A DNA stretch of 35,911 nucleotides from positions 39,802-75,712 of the forward strand of contig DMBU01000131.1 in assembly GCA_003446015.1 (NCBI GenBank), read 5' to 3'. The notes under the pieces are model-generated. The model was not told where the DNA came from. It saw only the letters and a list, made by a program, of their open reading frames with translations, and did not search any database. The position numbers and the translations under genes were made by a program. Positions 15,548 to 22,430 of this stretch are shown piece after piece; positions within the stretch are counted from its first letter, which is position 1; each line of letters opens with the position of its first letter. The stretch comes from Bacteroidales bacterium. GTDB taxonomy: Bacteria > Bacteroidota > Bacteroidia > Bacteroidales > UBA12077.

Positions 15548-16321
15548 TTAATCAAATTTTTTTGCAGCTTCCCAAACAACATTCATCTCATCAAGGTTCA
15601 TATCTCTTAACGATTTTCCTTTTTTTATCGTTTGTTCTTCTAAATAATTAAATCGTTTTATGAATTTTTTATTTGTTCGTTCAAGTGCAGTTTCAGGGTC
15701 GACATCGTAAAGCCTCGCTGCGTTTATAAGTGAGAAGAACATATCCCCAAATTCAGCTTCAATTTTTTCCTGGTCTTCTGTTTCAACTTCGTGCTGTAAT
15801 TCCTCCAATTCCTCTTTTACTTTATCCCAAATCTGGCTTCTTTCATCCCAATCAAATCCAACACCACGAACTTTTTGTTGAATTCGGTTTGCTTTAACTA
15901 ATGCGGGAAGTGATTCAGGGACTCCCGATAATACAGAACTGTCCCTATCTTTTTCTTTCATTTTTATTTCTTCCCAATTCTCTTCAACCTCCCGATGATC
16001 TTTTACCTCAACATCTCCAAACACATGTGGGTGACGATGAATAAGTTTTTCGCTAATTCCCTGAATAATATCGGTAATGTTAAATTCCTTTCTTTCTGAT
16101 CCAATTTTTGCATAGAAAACAATGTGAAGCATTAAATCTCCCAACTCTTTTTTAAGCTCTTGCATATCGTTTTTTATGATAGCATCAGCAAGTTCATAGG
16201 TTTCTTCGATGGTAAGTGTTCGTAAACTTTCAATGGTTTGTTTTTTATCCCACGGGCACTTTTCTCTCAATTCATCCATTATACCTAATAAACGGTCAAA
16301 TGCTTCTAGTTCTTTTTTCAT
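15548..16321 (-). CDS. mazG: Nucleoside triphosphate pyrophosphohydrolase MazG
   Basis: The 257-residue product has the full two-domain MazG length. Residues 1-130 hold CPWDKKQTIESLRTLTIEETYELADAI and KKELGDLMLHIVFYAKI, with the EExxE and KELGD metal-binding motifs. The C-terminal half repeats the fold: RVGFDW-like VRGVGFDWDERSQIWDKVKEELEEL and EAEFGDMFFSLINAARLY. It hydrolyses (d)NTPs to monophosphates, cleaning the nucleotide pool and lowering alarmone levels in some species. It lies 115 bases downstream of the SAM hydrolase gene on the same strand. Confidence 0.95.
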   Translation of the reverse strand: MKKELEAFDRLLGIMDELREKCPWDKKQTIESLRTLTIEETYELADAIIKNDMQELKKELGDLMLHIVFYAKIGSERKEFNITDIIQGISEKLIHRHPHVFGDVEVKDHREVEENWEEIKMKEKDRDSSVLSGVPESLPALVKANRIQQKVRGVGFDWDERSQIWDKVKEELEELQHEVETEDQEKIEAEFGDMFFSLINAARLYDVDPETALERTNKKFIKRFNYLEEQTIKKGKSLRDMNLDEMNVVWEAAKKFD

Positions 16322-16333
16322 CTTTTTAAATGC

Positions 16334-16413
16334 TTAGCCTTTAGCTGTTTGCAATTGGTTTCATTTTGAGCTAAGGCATTATAGTTAATATTAATTTATT
16401 TGCTAAAGGCTAA
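16334..16413. repeat. Inverted repeat between mazG and the SAM hydrolase gene
   Basis: TTAGCCTTTAGC (16334-16345) is perfectly complementary to GCTAAAGGCTAA (16402-16413). The left arm can also pair, with one bulge, with GCTAAGGCATT (16370-16380), so two alternative hairpins compete. It might be a dispersed repeat or an attenuator in front of mazG. Confidence 0.6.
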
Positions 16414-16436
16414 TAGCAAAAAGTTTATAGCCCGTA

Positions 16437-17210
16437 TTACTGAAATTTTATTCTTATCGACGAGTTTGTATCTAAATTTAATAATTCAGCTGCATTGCCA
16501 CCATTAATTGCAATTTCAAGAAGACTTAAGGAGTTAAAAATAGCAAGTAATTCCCCCACAGAAGTTTCCTGATAGGTTTTGTTAATCTTCGAAATTACAT
16601 AATGATTACTTTGTACAAAAATTTTAAATGACCTTCCATTTCCTATTCTTGTAAACAGATCATACGAAACATTTGTAATAGCATTCTGAAATGAATCAAT
16701 ATAAACAACACTTCCGGAGATTACCGACTCGTCAATGGTTGCACGTAATGGAACTCTTCTGTTAATTTCTTTAGCTTCAGTACCTAATGAGTCAAATTCA
16801 GCTCCCTTTACTAACTTACAAGCTACTTGAGTATATACATCCAAAACCGGGAAACTTGAACCGGCATATCCCTCCAATGCAATTATCTTCACCTGCTCAT
16901 TATCTTTAAAAAGTAAACTAAAAATACCATTGTCAGTTCCAAGAAAATACTGACCTTCAAATTCAGCAGCAAGGTATTTTTGATTCCCATAGACCTCAGT
17001 TTTTACACCTATGATATGCACAGTGCCTCGCGGATAATATTTATAAGTATTTTTTAGAATAAAGGCTGCCTGATAAATATTAAAAGATTTTACCTGATGA
17101 GTAATATCAACAACAGTTACATCAATGCAATTATTATAAATGGCACCTTTTACAGCTCCCAAATAAAAATCGTCTTTATTCCAATCTGTTGTTAATGTTA
17201 TTATAGACAT
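16437..17210 (-). CDS. SAM hydroxide adenosyltransferase (DUF62 family)
   Basis: The 257-residue product matches the SAM hydrolase/hydroxide adenosyltransferase family, which includes fluorinase and chlorinase relatives. Residues 3-19 (IITLTTDWNKDDFYLGA) form the substrate loop with the conserved Asp. Later motifs are VVDITHQV at about 35, the hydrophobic core around GTVHIIGVK, and the C-terminal beta domain with GSVVYIDSFQNAITNV. The halide pocket cannot be judged by eye, but the common activity is hydrolysis of SAM to adenosine and methionine. The gene is divergent from phoH, an arrangement often seen in Bacteroidota. Confidence 0.88.
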   Translation of the reverse strand: MSIITLTTDWNKDDFYLGAVKGAIYNNCIDVTVVDITHQVKSFNIYQAAFILKNTYKYYPRGTVHIIGVKTEVYGNQKYLAAEFEGQYFLGTDNGIFSLLFKDNEQVKIIALEGYAGSSFPVLDVYTQVACKLVKGAEFDSLGTEAKEINRRVPLRATIDESVISGSVVYIDSFQNAITNVSYDLFTRIGNGRSFKIFVQSNHYVISKINKTYQETSVGELLAIFNSLSLLEIAINGGNAAELLNLDTNSSIRIKFQ

Positions 17211-17252
17211 AAATCAAGTTAAATCATTTTACATGATTTTATATTAAAGATA

Positions 17253-17260
17253 CAAATTTA
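17253..17260 (-). promoter_or_regulatory. Candidate promoter of the SAM hydrolase gene
   Basis: TAAATTTG on the minus strand is an exact -7 match, 43 bases before the start codon. The inverted repeat at 17221-17239 would lie in the leader. Confidence 0.4.
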
Positions 17261-17439
17261 AAGGTTTATTACAGATTTTAAATGATAAGTTGCAGAATTA
17301 AAGAATAAAAATTGAGAGCTGGTCTACATGGATATAAACTTAGAATACGATGTTAAAAACTTTATTATAACTCAGTTTTATTTTAGAATCCTTCTCTAAT
17401 ATTTTTCATTATTTTCGATGATTCTAAAACCATATGTTT

Positions 17440-17447
17440 TACCTTTG
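17440..17447 (+). promoter_or_regulatory. Candidate promoter of phoH
   Basis: TACCTTTG is an exact -7 match, 70 bases before the phoH ATG, giving a leader of about 60 bases that holds the AATACG repeats. Confidence 0.4.
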
Positions 17448-17465
17448 TGATCTGATTTGTAAATA

Positions 17466-17501
17466 AATACGTATTAGATTAATACGCTTAATACGCTTAA
17501 T
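17466..17501 (+). repeat. AATACG repeats in the phoH leader
   Basis: A perfect palindrome AATACGTATT (17466-17475) is followed by two head-to-tail copies of TAATACGCT (17480-17488 and 17489-17497) and a partial third. They lie just before the phoH start. Confidence 0.6.
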
Positions 17502-17517
17502 TTGATTAAATATTCAT

Positions 17518-18477
17518 ATGATAGAAAAAGTAATTTACCTCGAAGGAATTGAACCAGTTAATATTTATGGAGCAAAAAACACAAAACTAGAAATACTTAA
17601 AAATTTCTTTCCAAAATTAAAAATAGTAGCACGTGGTGATGAAGTAAAAGTCAAAGGTGAAGAGAATTTAATTAATGAATTTGAAGAAAAATTACAACTT
17701 CTTATCGAATATTTTTTAAAATTCAAGAAACTCGAAAACGATGAATATGAAGCATTATTGAGGGGAGATGGAATTTCATTATTAAAAAGAAAAGAAGAAT
17801 CTGATGAGGCTTTGGTTTATGGTAACAATGCTAAACCTATAAAAGCAAGAACCGTAAATCAGCAAAAACTGGTTGATGAATACGATACCAATGATTTACT
17901 TTTTGCAATAGGACCCGCAGGATCAGGTAAAACATACACTGCTATCGCATTGGCAGTTAGAGCTTTTAAAAATAAAGAAGTCAAACGAATTATATTAACA
18001 CGACCAGCAGTTGAAGCTGGTGAAAATTTGGGATTCTTACCTGGCGATTTAAAGGAAAAACTCGATCCATACTTACGACCTTTATATGACGCTTTAAAAG
18101 ACATGTTGCCTTCTCGTAAGTTAGCAGAATTAATTGAAGATGGAATTATTGAAATTGCTCCATTGGCTTATATGCGCGGAAGAACACTCGATAATGCATT
18201 TGTAATTTTAGACGAGGCACAAAATACAACAATTAACCAGTTAAAAATGTTTCTTACACGTATGGGTAAGAATGCAAAATTTATCGTGAATGGCGATACA
18301 ACTCAAATTGATTTGCGACCAAAACATAATTCAGGATTAGTGCAGGCATTAAAAATCCTTAAAGGAATAAAAGGCATCTCTATTGTTGAGTTTGATGAAC
18401 GGGATATTATAAGACACCATCTTGTAAAATATATTGTTGATGCTTATAAAAAACTCGATACTGAAGAAAATAAATAA
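17518..18477 (+). CDS. PhoH-like ATPase
   Basis: The 319-residue product has the usual length. An N-terminal KH-like region (about 1-100; FPKLKIVARGDEVKVKGEENLI) precedes the PhoH ATPase. Walker A is GPAGSGKT at 132-139, then RPAVEAGENLGFLPGDLKEKLDPYLRP, Walker B is VILDEAQN at 229-236, and the sensor region is NGDTTQIDL. PhoH proteins of this type are cytoplasmic and linked to RNA metabolism and ribosome maturation, often next to ybeY. Here the neighbour is purC, 39 bases downstream, probably in the same transcript. Confidence 0.93.
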   Translation: MIEKVIYLEGIEPVNIYGAKNTKLEILKNFFPKLKIVARGDEVKVKGEENLINEFEEKLQLLIEYFLKFKKLENDEYEALLRGDGISLLKRKEESDEALVYGNNAKPIKARTVNQQKLVDEYDTNDLLFAIGPAGSGKTYTAIALAVRAFKNKEVKRIILTRPAVEAGENLGFLPGDLKEKLDPYLRPLYDALKDMLPSRKLAELIEDGIIEIAPLAYMRGRTLDNAFVILDEAQNTTINQLKMFLTRMGKNAKFIVNGDTTQIDLRPKHNSGLVQALKILKGIKGISIVEFDERDIIRHHLVKYIVDAYKKLDTEENK

Positions 18478-18516
18478 GATACTTTTAACTCGAAACTTTT
18501 AACTTGAAAATAAATT

Positions 18517-19467
18517 ATGGCACAAGCAGTAGTAAAAACAGATTTTAATTTTCCAAATCAAAAAAGTGTTTACCATGGTAAAGTCCGGGATGTTTATAAC
18601 ATCAACGATAAATATCTGGTCATGGTAGTTAGCGACCGAATTTCAGCTTTTGATGTTGTTCTTCCAAAGGGAATACCTTACAAAGGACAGGTATTAAATC
18701 AGATAGCTGATAAATTTTTGGATGCAACTTCTGATATTGTTTCTAACTGGAAGATTGCAACTCCAGACCCAATGGTTACAATTGGTCATTTTGTCGAAAC
18801 TTACCCTGTTGAAATGGTTGTTCGTGGATATCTGACGGGTCATGCCTGGAGAGAATATAAATCAGGTAAAAGAGAAATTTGCGGTATTCCAATGCCAGAA
18901 GGCATGAAAGAGCATCAACGATTTCCCAAACCTATTATTACACCTACAACCAAAGCTCATGAAGGTCACGACGAGGATATTTCGAAAGAGGAAATTATAA
19001 AGCAAGGTCTGGTTTCAAAATCGGAATATGAACAATTAGAGAAATATACCCTGGCCTTGTTTAAACGTGGAACCGAAATAGCTGAGAAGATGGGATTAAT
19101 ACTTGTTGATACAAAATACGAATTTGGTAAAAAAGAAGGTAAAATATATTTAATTGATGAGATTCATACTCCTGATTCATCACGCTATTTTTACCTTGAG
19201 GGTTATCAGGAAAGGCAGGATAGGGGAGAAAATCAAAAACAGTTATCCAAAGAGTTTGTGCGTGAATGGTTAATGGAAAACGGGTTTCAGGGTAAAGAAG
19301 GACAGCAGGTACCAGATATGCCAGCTTCATTTGTTGATCAGGTTTCTGAAAGATATATTGAATTATTTGAGAACATTACTGGCGATAAGTTTAAAAAAGC
19401 TGATGCAAATGAAGTTATTGCCAGAATTGAAAAAAATGTAAATGCAAATCTGAAGGTGCTATTATAA
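18517..19467 (+). CDS. purC: Phosphoribosylaminoimidazole-succinocarboxamide synthase
   Basis: The 316-residue product is the long PurC of Bacteroidota and eukaryotes. The start YHGKVRDVYNINDKYLVMVVSDRISAFD holds the nucleotide-binding strand and SAICAR signature. VVRGYLTGHAWREY and IHTPDSSRYFY are further family motifs. It joins CAIR and aspartate with ATP to give SAICAR, a cytoplasmic step of purine synthesis. The gap to phoH contains a degenerate direct repeat (CTTTTAACTCGAAA / CTTTTAACTTGAAA), with no separate promoter seen. A terminator follows. Confidence 0.96.
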   Translation: MAQAVVKTDFNFPNQKSVYHGKVRDVYNINDKYLVMVVSDRISAFDVVLPKGIPYKGQVLNQIADKFLDATSDIVSNWKIATPDPMVTIGHFVETYPVEMVVRGYLTGHAWREYKSGKREICGIPMPEGMKEHQRFPKPIITPTTKAHEGHDEDISKEEIIKQGLVSKSEYEQLEKYTLALFKRGTEIAEKMGLILVDTKYEFGKKEGKIYLIDEIHTPDSSRYFYLEGYQERQDRGENQKQLSKEFVREWLMENGFQGKEGQQVPDMPASFVDQVSERYIELFENITGDKFKKADANEVIARIEKNVNANLKVLL

Positions 19468-19493
19468 AATTATTTTTTTAAACGCAAGTATAG

Positions 19494-19528
19494 AAGGTTA
19501 TTCTATTGAAATAGAGTAACCTTTTTCT
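19494..19528 (+). terminator. Rho-independent terminator after purC
   Basis: AAGGTTATTCTAT (19494-19506) pairs with ATAGAGTAACCTT (19511-19523) with one G-T wobble and a 4-base loop, followed by a T run. Confidence 0.88.
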
Positions 19529-19596
19529 TTTTAATTCGAATAAGACCCTGTAAGAATTTTAAATAAAAGATTTTATAGAAATTAAAACTAAAAGCA

Positions 19597-19959
19597 ATGT
19601 CACAAAGGATTTATCCTATATTTCATAAAGAAAAAAAAATATATTTTTCGGATTGGACCAACCTAAAAACTCCAGAACAAGCTTTACAGGTTATGACTGA
19701 AACTTCTGATTTTATTGTAAACCTGAATCAGAAAAATCTACTCGAAATTATTGATGTGAAAGGATCATTTGCTACTTCTGATGTTTTGAAATCATTAAAA
19801 GAAATTAATAATAAAGTTAAAGCTTTTAGTAAGAAAAAAGCTTTTGTTGGACTTACCACTGCCCAAAGGATTATTCTGAATGGAATAAATGTTTTTTCAG
19901 GTACTCAGATACAAGGATTTGATGATTTAGAAGAAGCAAAAGATTGGTTGGTTAAATAA
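19597..19959 (+). CDS. Small STAS/SpoIIAA-like protein
   Basis: The 120-residue cytoplasmic product has the strand-helix pattern of STAS or SpoIIAA-like proteins: an initial pair of strands (IYPIFHKEKKIYFSDW), LLEIIDVKGSFATSDVLKSLKEINNKV, a core strand KKAFVGLT, and the ending FDDLEEAKDWL, which is typical for the family. A phosphorylatable Ser or Thr in the loop (around GSFATSD) is possible but not assured. The role is unknown; such proteins can act as switches in stress or lipid-binding pathways. It is monocistronic and ends in a terminator shared with the convergent regulator gene. Confidence 0.7.
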   Translation: MSQRIYPIFHKEKKIYFSDWTNLKTPEQALQVMTETSDFIVNLNQKNLLEIIDVKGSFATSDVLKSLKEINNKVKAFSKKKAFVGLTTAQRIILNGINVFSGTQIQGFDDLEEAKDWLVK

Positions 19960-19964
19960 AAATT

Positions 19965-20006
19965 AAACTTCTGGATTCTTTTTGAAATAAATTAATCCAG
20001 AAGTTT
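19965..20006. terminator. Bidirectional rho-independent terminator
   Basis: AAACTTCTGGATT (19965-19977) pairs perfectly with AATCCAGAAGTTT (19994-20006). It separates the STAS-like gene from the convergent winged-helix regulator. Confidence 0.88.
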
Positions 20007-20035
20007 ATTTGCTTGCATAAATAGCTTGCATAGGA

Positions 20036-20320
20036 TTACATTTTCAGATAAGATTTTAAGTCTTCAACATATTTCTCGAATGCTTCAATACCCATCTTAG
20101 TTATAGAACAAGTTGTTTGTGGCATTTTACCTTTAAACCCTTTTTCTACTTTTATGTATCCTGCTTCTTCGAGCTTTGTAAGCTGAACACTTAAATTACC
20201 TGCAGTAGATTCCGTCTCTTCTTTTAAATATTTAAAATCAGCCCGGTTAACCGATATTAGAAGGGACATGATTGCTAAACGCAATTCAGAATGTATTATA
20301 GGATCTAATTTCTTAAGCAT
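20036..20320 (-). CDS. Winged-helix transcriptional regulator
   Basis: The 94-residue product is a single winged-helix domain of the MarR/ArsR-like 'HTH_34' type. A helix (ELRLAIMSLLISVNRADFKYLKEETESTAGNLSVQLTKLEEAGYIKV) contains the recognition helix, the wing is around EKGFKGKMPQTTCSITKMG, and a C-terminal helix EAFEKYVEDLKSYL is for dimerisation. The Cys in TTCSIT is the only Cys and there is no metal cluster. The gene overlaps the upstream membrane protein by 8 bases, so they are co-translated. The pair fits a common Bacteroidota arrangement in which the regulator controls its own operon with a membrane partner. Confidence 0.88.
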   Translation of the reverse strand: MLKKLDPIIHSELRLAIMSLLISVNRADFKYLKEETESTAGNLSVQLTKLEEAGYIKVEKGFKGKMPQTTCSITKMGIEAFEKYVEDLKSYLKM

Positions 20321-20894
20321 CTTTCTTGTTTTGAGCTTTTAATAAATAACCCGGAATTAAATAACCAAGTATAATTACAATAGGGGCAATAAACTGAAAA
20401 TATTCTCCGGGTAATAAGAAATAGGCAAATACACCTGCTAAAAATACAACTCCTCCCCAAATTAAGGGTTTAAATTTTATGACTATACCTGTAAGAAAAG
20501 TTGCATTACCCGCCAAAAGGAAAATAAGAGGAGCAATTTGATAATTAAGATCTTTCATAAATATGATTACCGTAAAATAACAAGCAAGGAAAGCCATCCA
20601 TATCATAAAGTTTATACTGTCGAGATGCGTTGATACTTTCGCTTTCTTACCATGACGAGCACCATATATTCCGCTTGCAATAATACCAGGAACTATGAGT
20701 AGCCAAATCATAAAAGTTTTATCGTAATTGATGTAATTTAATATGATCTGGCTTACATTAATGATTAAAATAATCCAACCCCAAAGTAAAAAGTAAAAAC
20801 TGCTGTCGTGTAAATTACCTTTTGTTCTTTGAATCATTTTTTCAATAATCTGAAGACTTTCTTCAGGTTTTAAGACTTTCTCATTTGTTTCCAT
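20313..20894 (-). CDS. Membrane protein paired with a winged-helix regulator
   Basis: The 193-residue product has a soluble N-terminal helix (1-28, PEESLQIIEKMIQRTKGNL) and about six membrane segments: 33-55, 60-78, 90-110, 115-135, 140-155 and 158-180. No catalytic motif is seen. The opening with an amphipathic helix and a WGW motif near residue 40 resembles unnamed Bacteroidota membrane proteins that precede HTH_34 regulators. Function is unknown; sensing or transport is possible. A TTG-N20-TACATTTG promoter lies upstream. Confidence 0.78.
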   Translation of the reverse strand: METNEKVLKPEESLQIIEKMIQRTKGNLHDSSFYFLLWGWIILIINVSQIILNYINYDKTFMIWLLIVPGIIASGIYGARHGKKAKVSTHLDSINFMIWMAFLACYFTVIIFMKDLNYQIAPLIFLLAGNATFLTGIVIKFKPLIWGGVVFLAGVFAYFLLPGEYFQFIAPIVIILGYLIPGYLLKAQNKKDA

Positions 20895-20924
20895 ATTAAT
20901 TGTTTTTTAGTTTTAAACATATTG

Positions 20925-20955
20925 CAAATGTAAAGTAGTTTATAAAATAAACCAA
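20925..20955 (-). promoter_or_regulatory. Promoter of the membrane protein - regulator operon
   Basis: On the minus strand, TTG (20953-20955), a 20-base spacer and TACATTTG (20925-20932) match the Bacteroidota promoter exactly, 30 bases before the start codon. Confidence 0.58.
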
Positions 20956-21025
20956 AATATTTTAGATCTTTTTTCTTAAGGAAATTTGTTTGTCCATATT
21001 TATCAGGCTTTTAAAATATTCTTTC

Positions 21026-21033
21026 TATTTTTG
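21026..21033 (+). promoter_or_regulatory. Candidate promoter of the PfkB kinase gene
   Basis: TATTTTTG is an exact -7 match, 29 bases before the ATG at 21063. The -33 element is not clear. Confidence 0.45.
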
Positions 21034-21062
21034 CACCCTATTAGAAATTAAAATATAAAATA

Positions 21063-22028
21063 ATGGATAAGGTTTTAGGAATAGGAAATGCATTGGTAGA
21101 TATCATGACCAAAATACCAAACGATTCAACTTTAGCAAAGTTTGGATTAAAAAAGGGAAGTATGCAATTATCGGAAAGAGATTTTGCAGATCAAATTAAT
21201 ATGGAAACTGCAAACTTCGAGAAATCTCAATCATCGGGCGGTTCAGCAGCAAATACGATTCATGGTTTGGCAAGTCTTGGTGCATCAACCGGATATATAG
21301 GTAAAGTGGGTATTGACGAATTTGGTGAGTTTTTTAGTAAGGACATGAAAGCAAATGGAATAGAACCTTTCATGCTAAAAAGTAATACCGATACAGGAAG
21401 AGCAATTGCCCTTATTTCTCCTGATTCTGAAAGAACCTTTGCAACTTATTTAGGAGCTGCTATTGAGTTAACTGACACAGATTTGAAATCAGATCAGTTT
21501 AAAGAATATAAAATATTGCATATTGAAGGTTATTTGGTTCAAAACCATGCATTAATGTTAAAAGCGGCTGAACTGGCAAAAGCCAATAATATGAAAATAT
21601 CAATTGATATGGCAAGCTATAATGTTGTTGAGGATAATCTTGAGTTTTTAAAAGATTATGTGAAAAATTATGTTGATATTATTTTTGCTAACGAAGAAGA
21701 ATCGAAAGCATTTACCGGAAAGGATCCACTGGGTTCATTACATGATTTTGCTGAGCAATGCGAAATTGCGGTGGTTAAAATCGGAAGTAAGGGTTCATTA
21801 ATAAAAAGCAAAGGTCAAATAACCAGGGTTGAGCCTATAAAAGTAAATCCGGTTGATACTACCGGAGCAGGCGATTTATTTGCATCTGGATTCTTATATG
21901 GTTTAACGAACAATTTTTCATTGGCTAAATGCGGTGATCTTGGTTCTTTATGTGCCGGAAAAGTTATCGAAGTTATTGGTTCAAAAATGAGCAATGAAAC
22001 CTGGCAGGAAATTCGAAAATCAATTTAA
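21063..22028 (+). CDS. Adenosine kinase-like PfkB family sugar kinase
   Basis: The 321-residue product has the PfkB/ribokinase fold: GNALVDIM at 8-15, the substrate signature GGSAANT at 59-65, GYIGKVGIDEFGEFF, and the ATP/anion-hole signature DTTGAGD at 265-271, with Asp271 the expected catalytic base. It resembles bacterial adenosine kinases of Bacteroidota, which phosphorylate adenosine to AMP, but substrate specificity in this family is hard to read by eye. The SAM hydrolase at 16.4 kb would release adenosine, so a link is conceivable. The gene stands alone; a terminator lies 270 bases later, beyond a repeat block. Confidence 0.85.
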   Translation: MDKVLGIGNALVDIMTKIPNDSTLAKFGLKKGSMQLSERDFADQINMETANFEKSQSSGGSAANTIHGLASLGASTGYIGKVGIDEFGEFFSKDMKANGIEPFMLKSNTDTGRAIALISPDSERTFATYLGAAIELTDTDLKSDQFKEYKILHIEGYLVQNHALMLKAAELAKANNMKISIDMASYNVVEDNLEFLKDYVKNYVDIIFANEEESKAFTGKDPLGSLHDFAEQCEIAVVKIGSKGSLIKSKGQITRVEPIKVNPVDTTGAGDLFASGFLYGLTNNFSLAKCGDLGSLCAGKVIEVIGSKMSNETWQEIRKSI

Positions 22029-22206
22029 AAAACTTTACTGAGAATATAATAAGAGTAATTAACGTCAGTTCCTTATAAGAATAAGACTAAACAGATGGTA
22101 ATAAGGCACTTTATTATCTTAGGCATCAAGGTATCAAGATATGAGTATCAAGATTCAAGATAAAATCCTTTTCTTGATACCTGACTGCCGTCAGGCAGGC
22201 TTGGAG

Positions 22207-22234
22207 CTTGATACTTGATACTTGATACTTGATA
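22207..22234 (+). repeat. Four tandem copies of a 7-base unit
   Basis: CTTGATA occurs four times head to tail without mismatch. Units in the opposite sense lie 70 to 100 bases upstream. Slippage could change copy number. Confidence 0.85.
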
Positions 22235-22301
22235 CTTTTTAATAAGCAACTATCAAGTGTTTGACATGCAAGAGTTTAATAAAAAGCAGATCGTCGAACT
22301 C

Positions 22302-22331
22302 AGGGTAATTAGTTCATTTTACCCTTTTTTT
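22302..22331 (+). terminator. Terminator beyond the repeat block
   Basis: AGGGTAA (22302-22308) pairs with TTACCCT (22319-22325), followed by seven T. It probably belonged to the PfkB kinase gene, now 270 bases away because repeats lie between. Confidence 0.68.
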
Positions 22332-22430
22332 ATTTGTTTAAAATACCATTAGATTAAAAAGTGTTGGAATAAATCAAAACATTATCTAAATTTATATTAC
22401 TAAGCAGTAAAATGAGTTTAAATTTAATTT

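Larger units (their letters stand above)
17211..17517. promoter_or_regulatory. Divergent control region between the SAM hydrolase and phoH genes
   Basis: The 307 bases hold no gene. They contain a promoter for each side, an inverted repeat AAATCAT/ATGATTT (17221-17227 and 17233-17239) in the SAM hydrolase leader, a perfect 10-base inverted repeat TTTTAGAATC/GATTCTAAAA (17381-17390 and 17420-17429), and a short repeat cluster in the phoH leader. Confidence 0.6.
22029..22430. repeat. Repeat-rich intergenic region after the PfkB kinase
   Basis: No gene is seen in these 402 bases. Several copies of TATCAAG (22132-22138, 22146-22152 and degenerate neighbours) face four head-to-tail copies of CTTGATA (22207-22234), so the block can form a long inverted structure. 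In its centre is the palindrome CCTGAC-TGCC-GTCAGG (22180-22195) of the family seen at 9.17, 9.57 and 32.84 kb. A terminator at 22302 follows. Confidence 0.75.

Noticed and set aside
22207..22234. CRISPR array
   Set aside because: The units are 7 bases with no spacers and no cas gene is nearby.
22267..22353. 28-codon open frame starting ATGCAAGAG beyond the PfkB kinase
   Set aside because: It overlaps the terminator hairpin and its T run; no family match.
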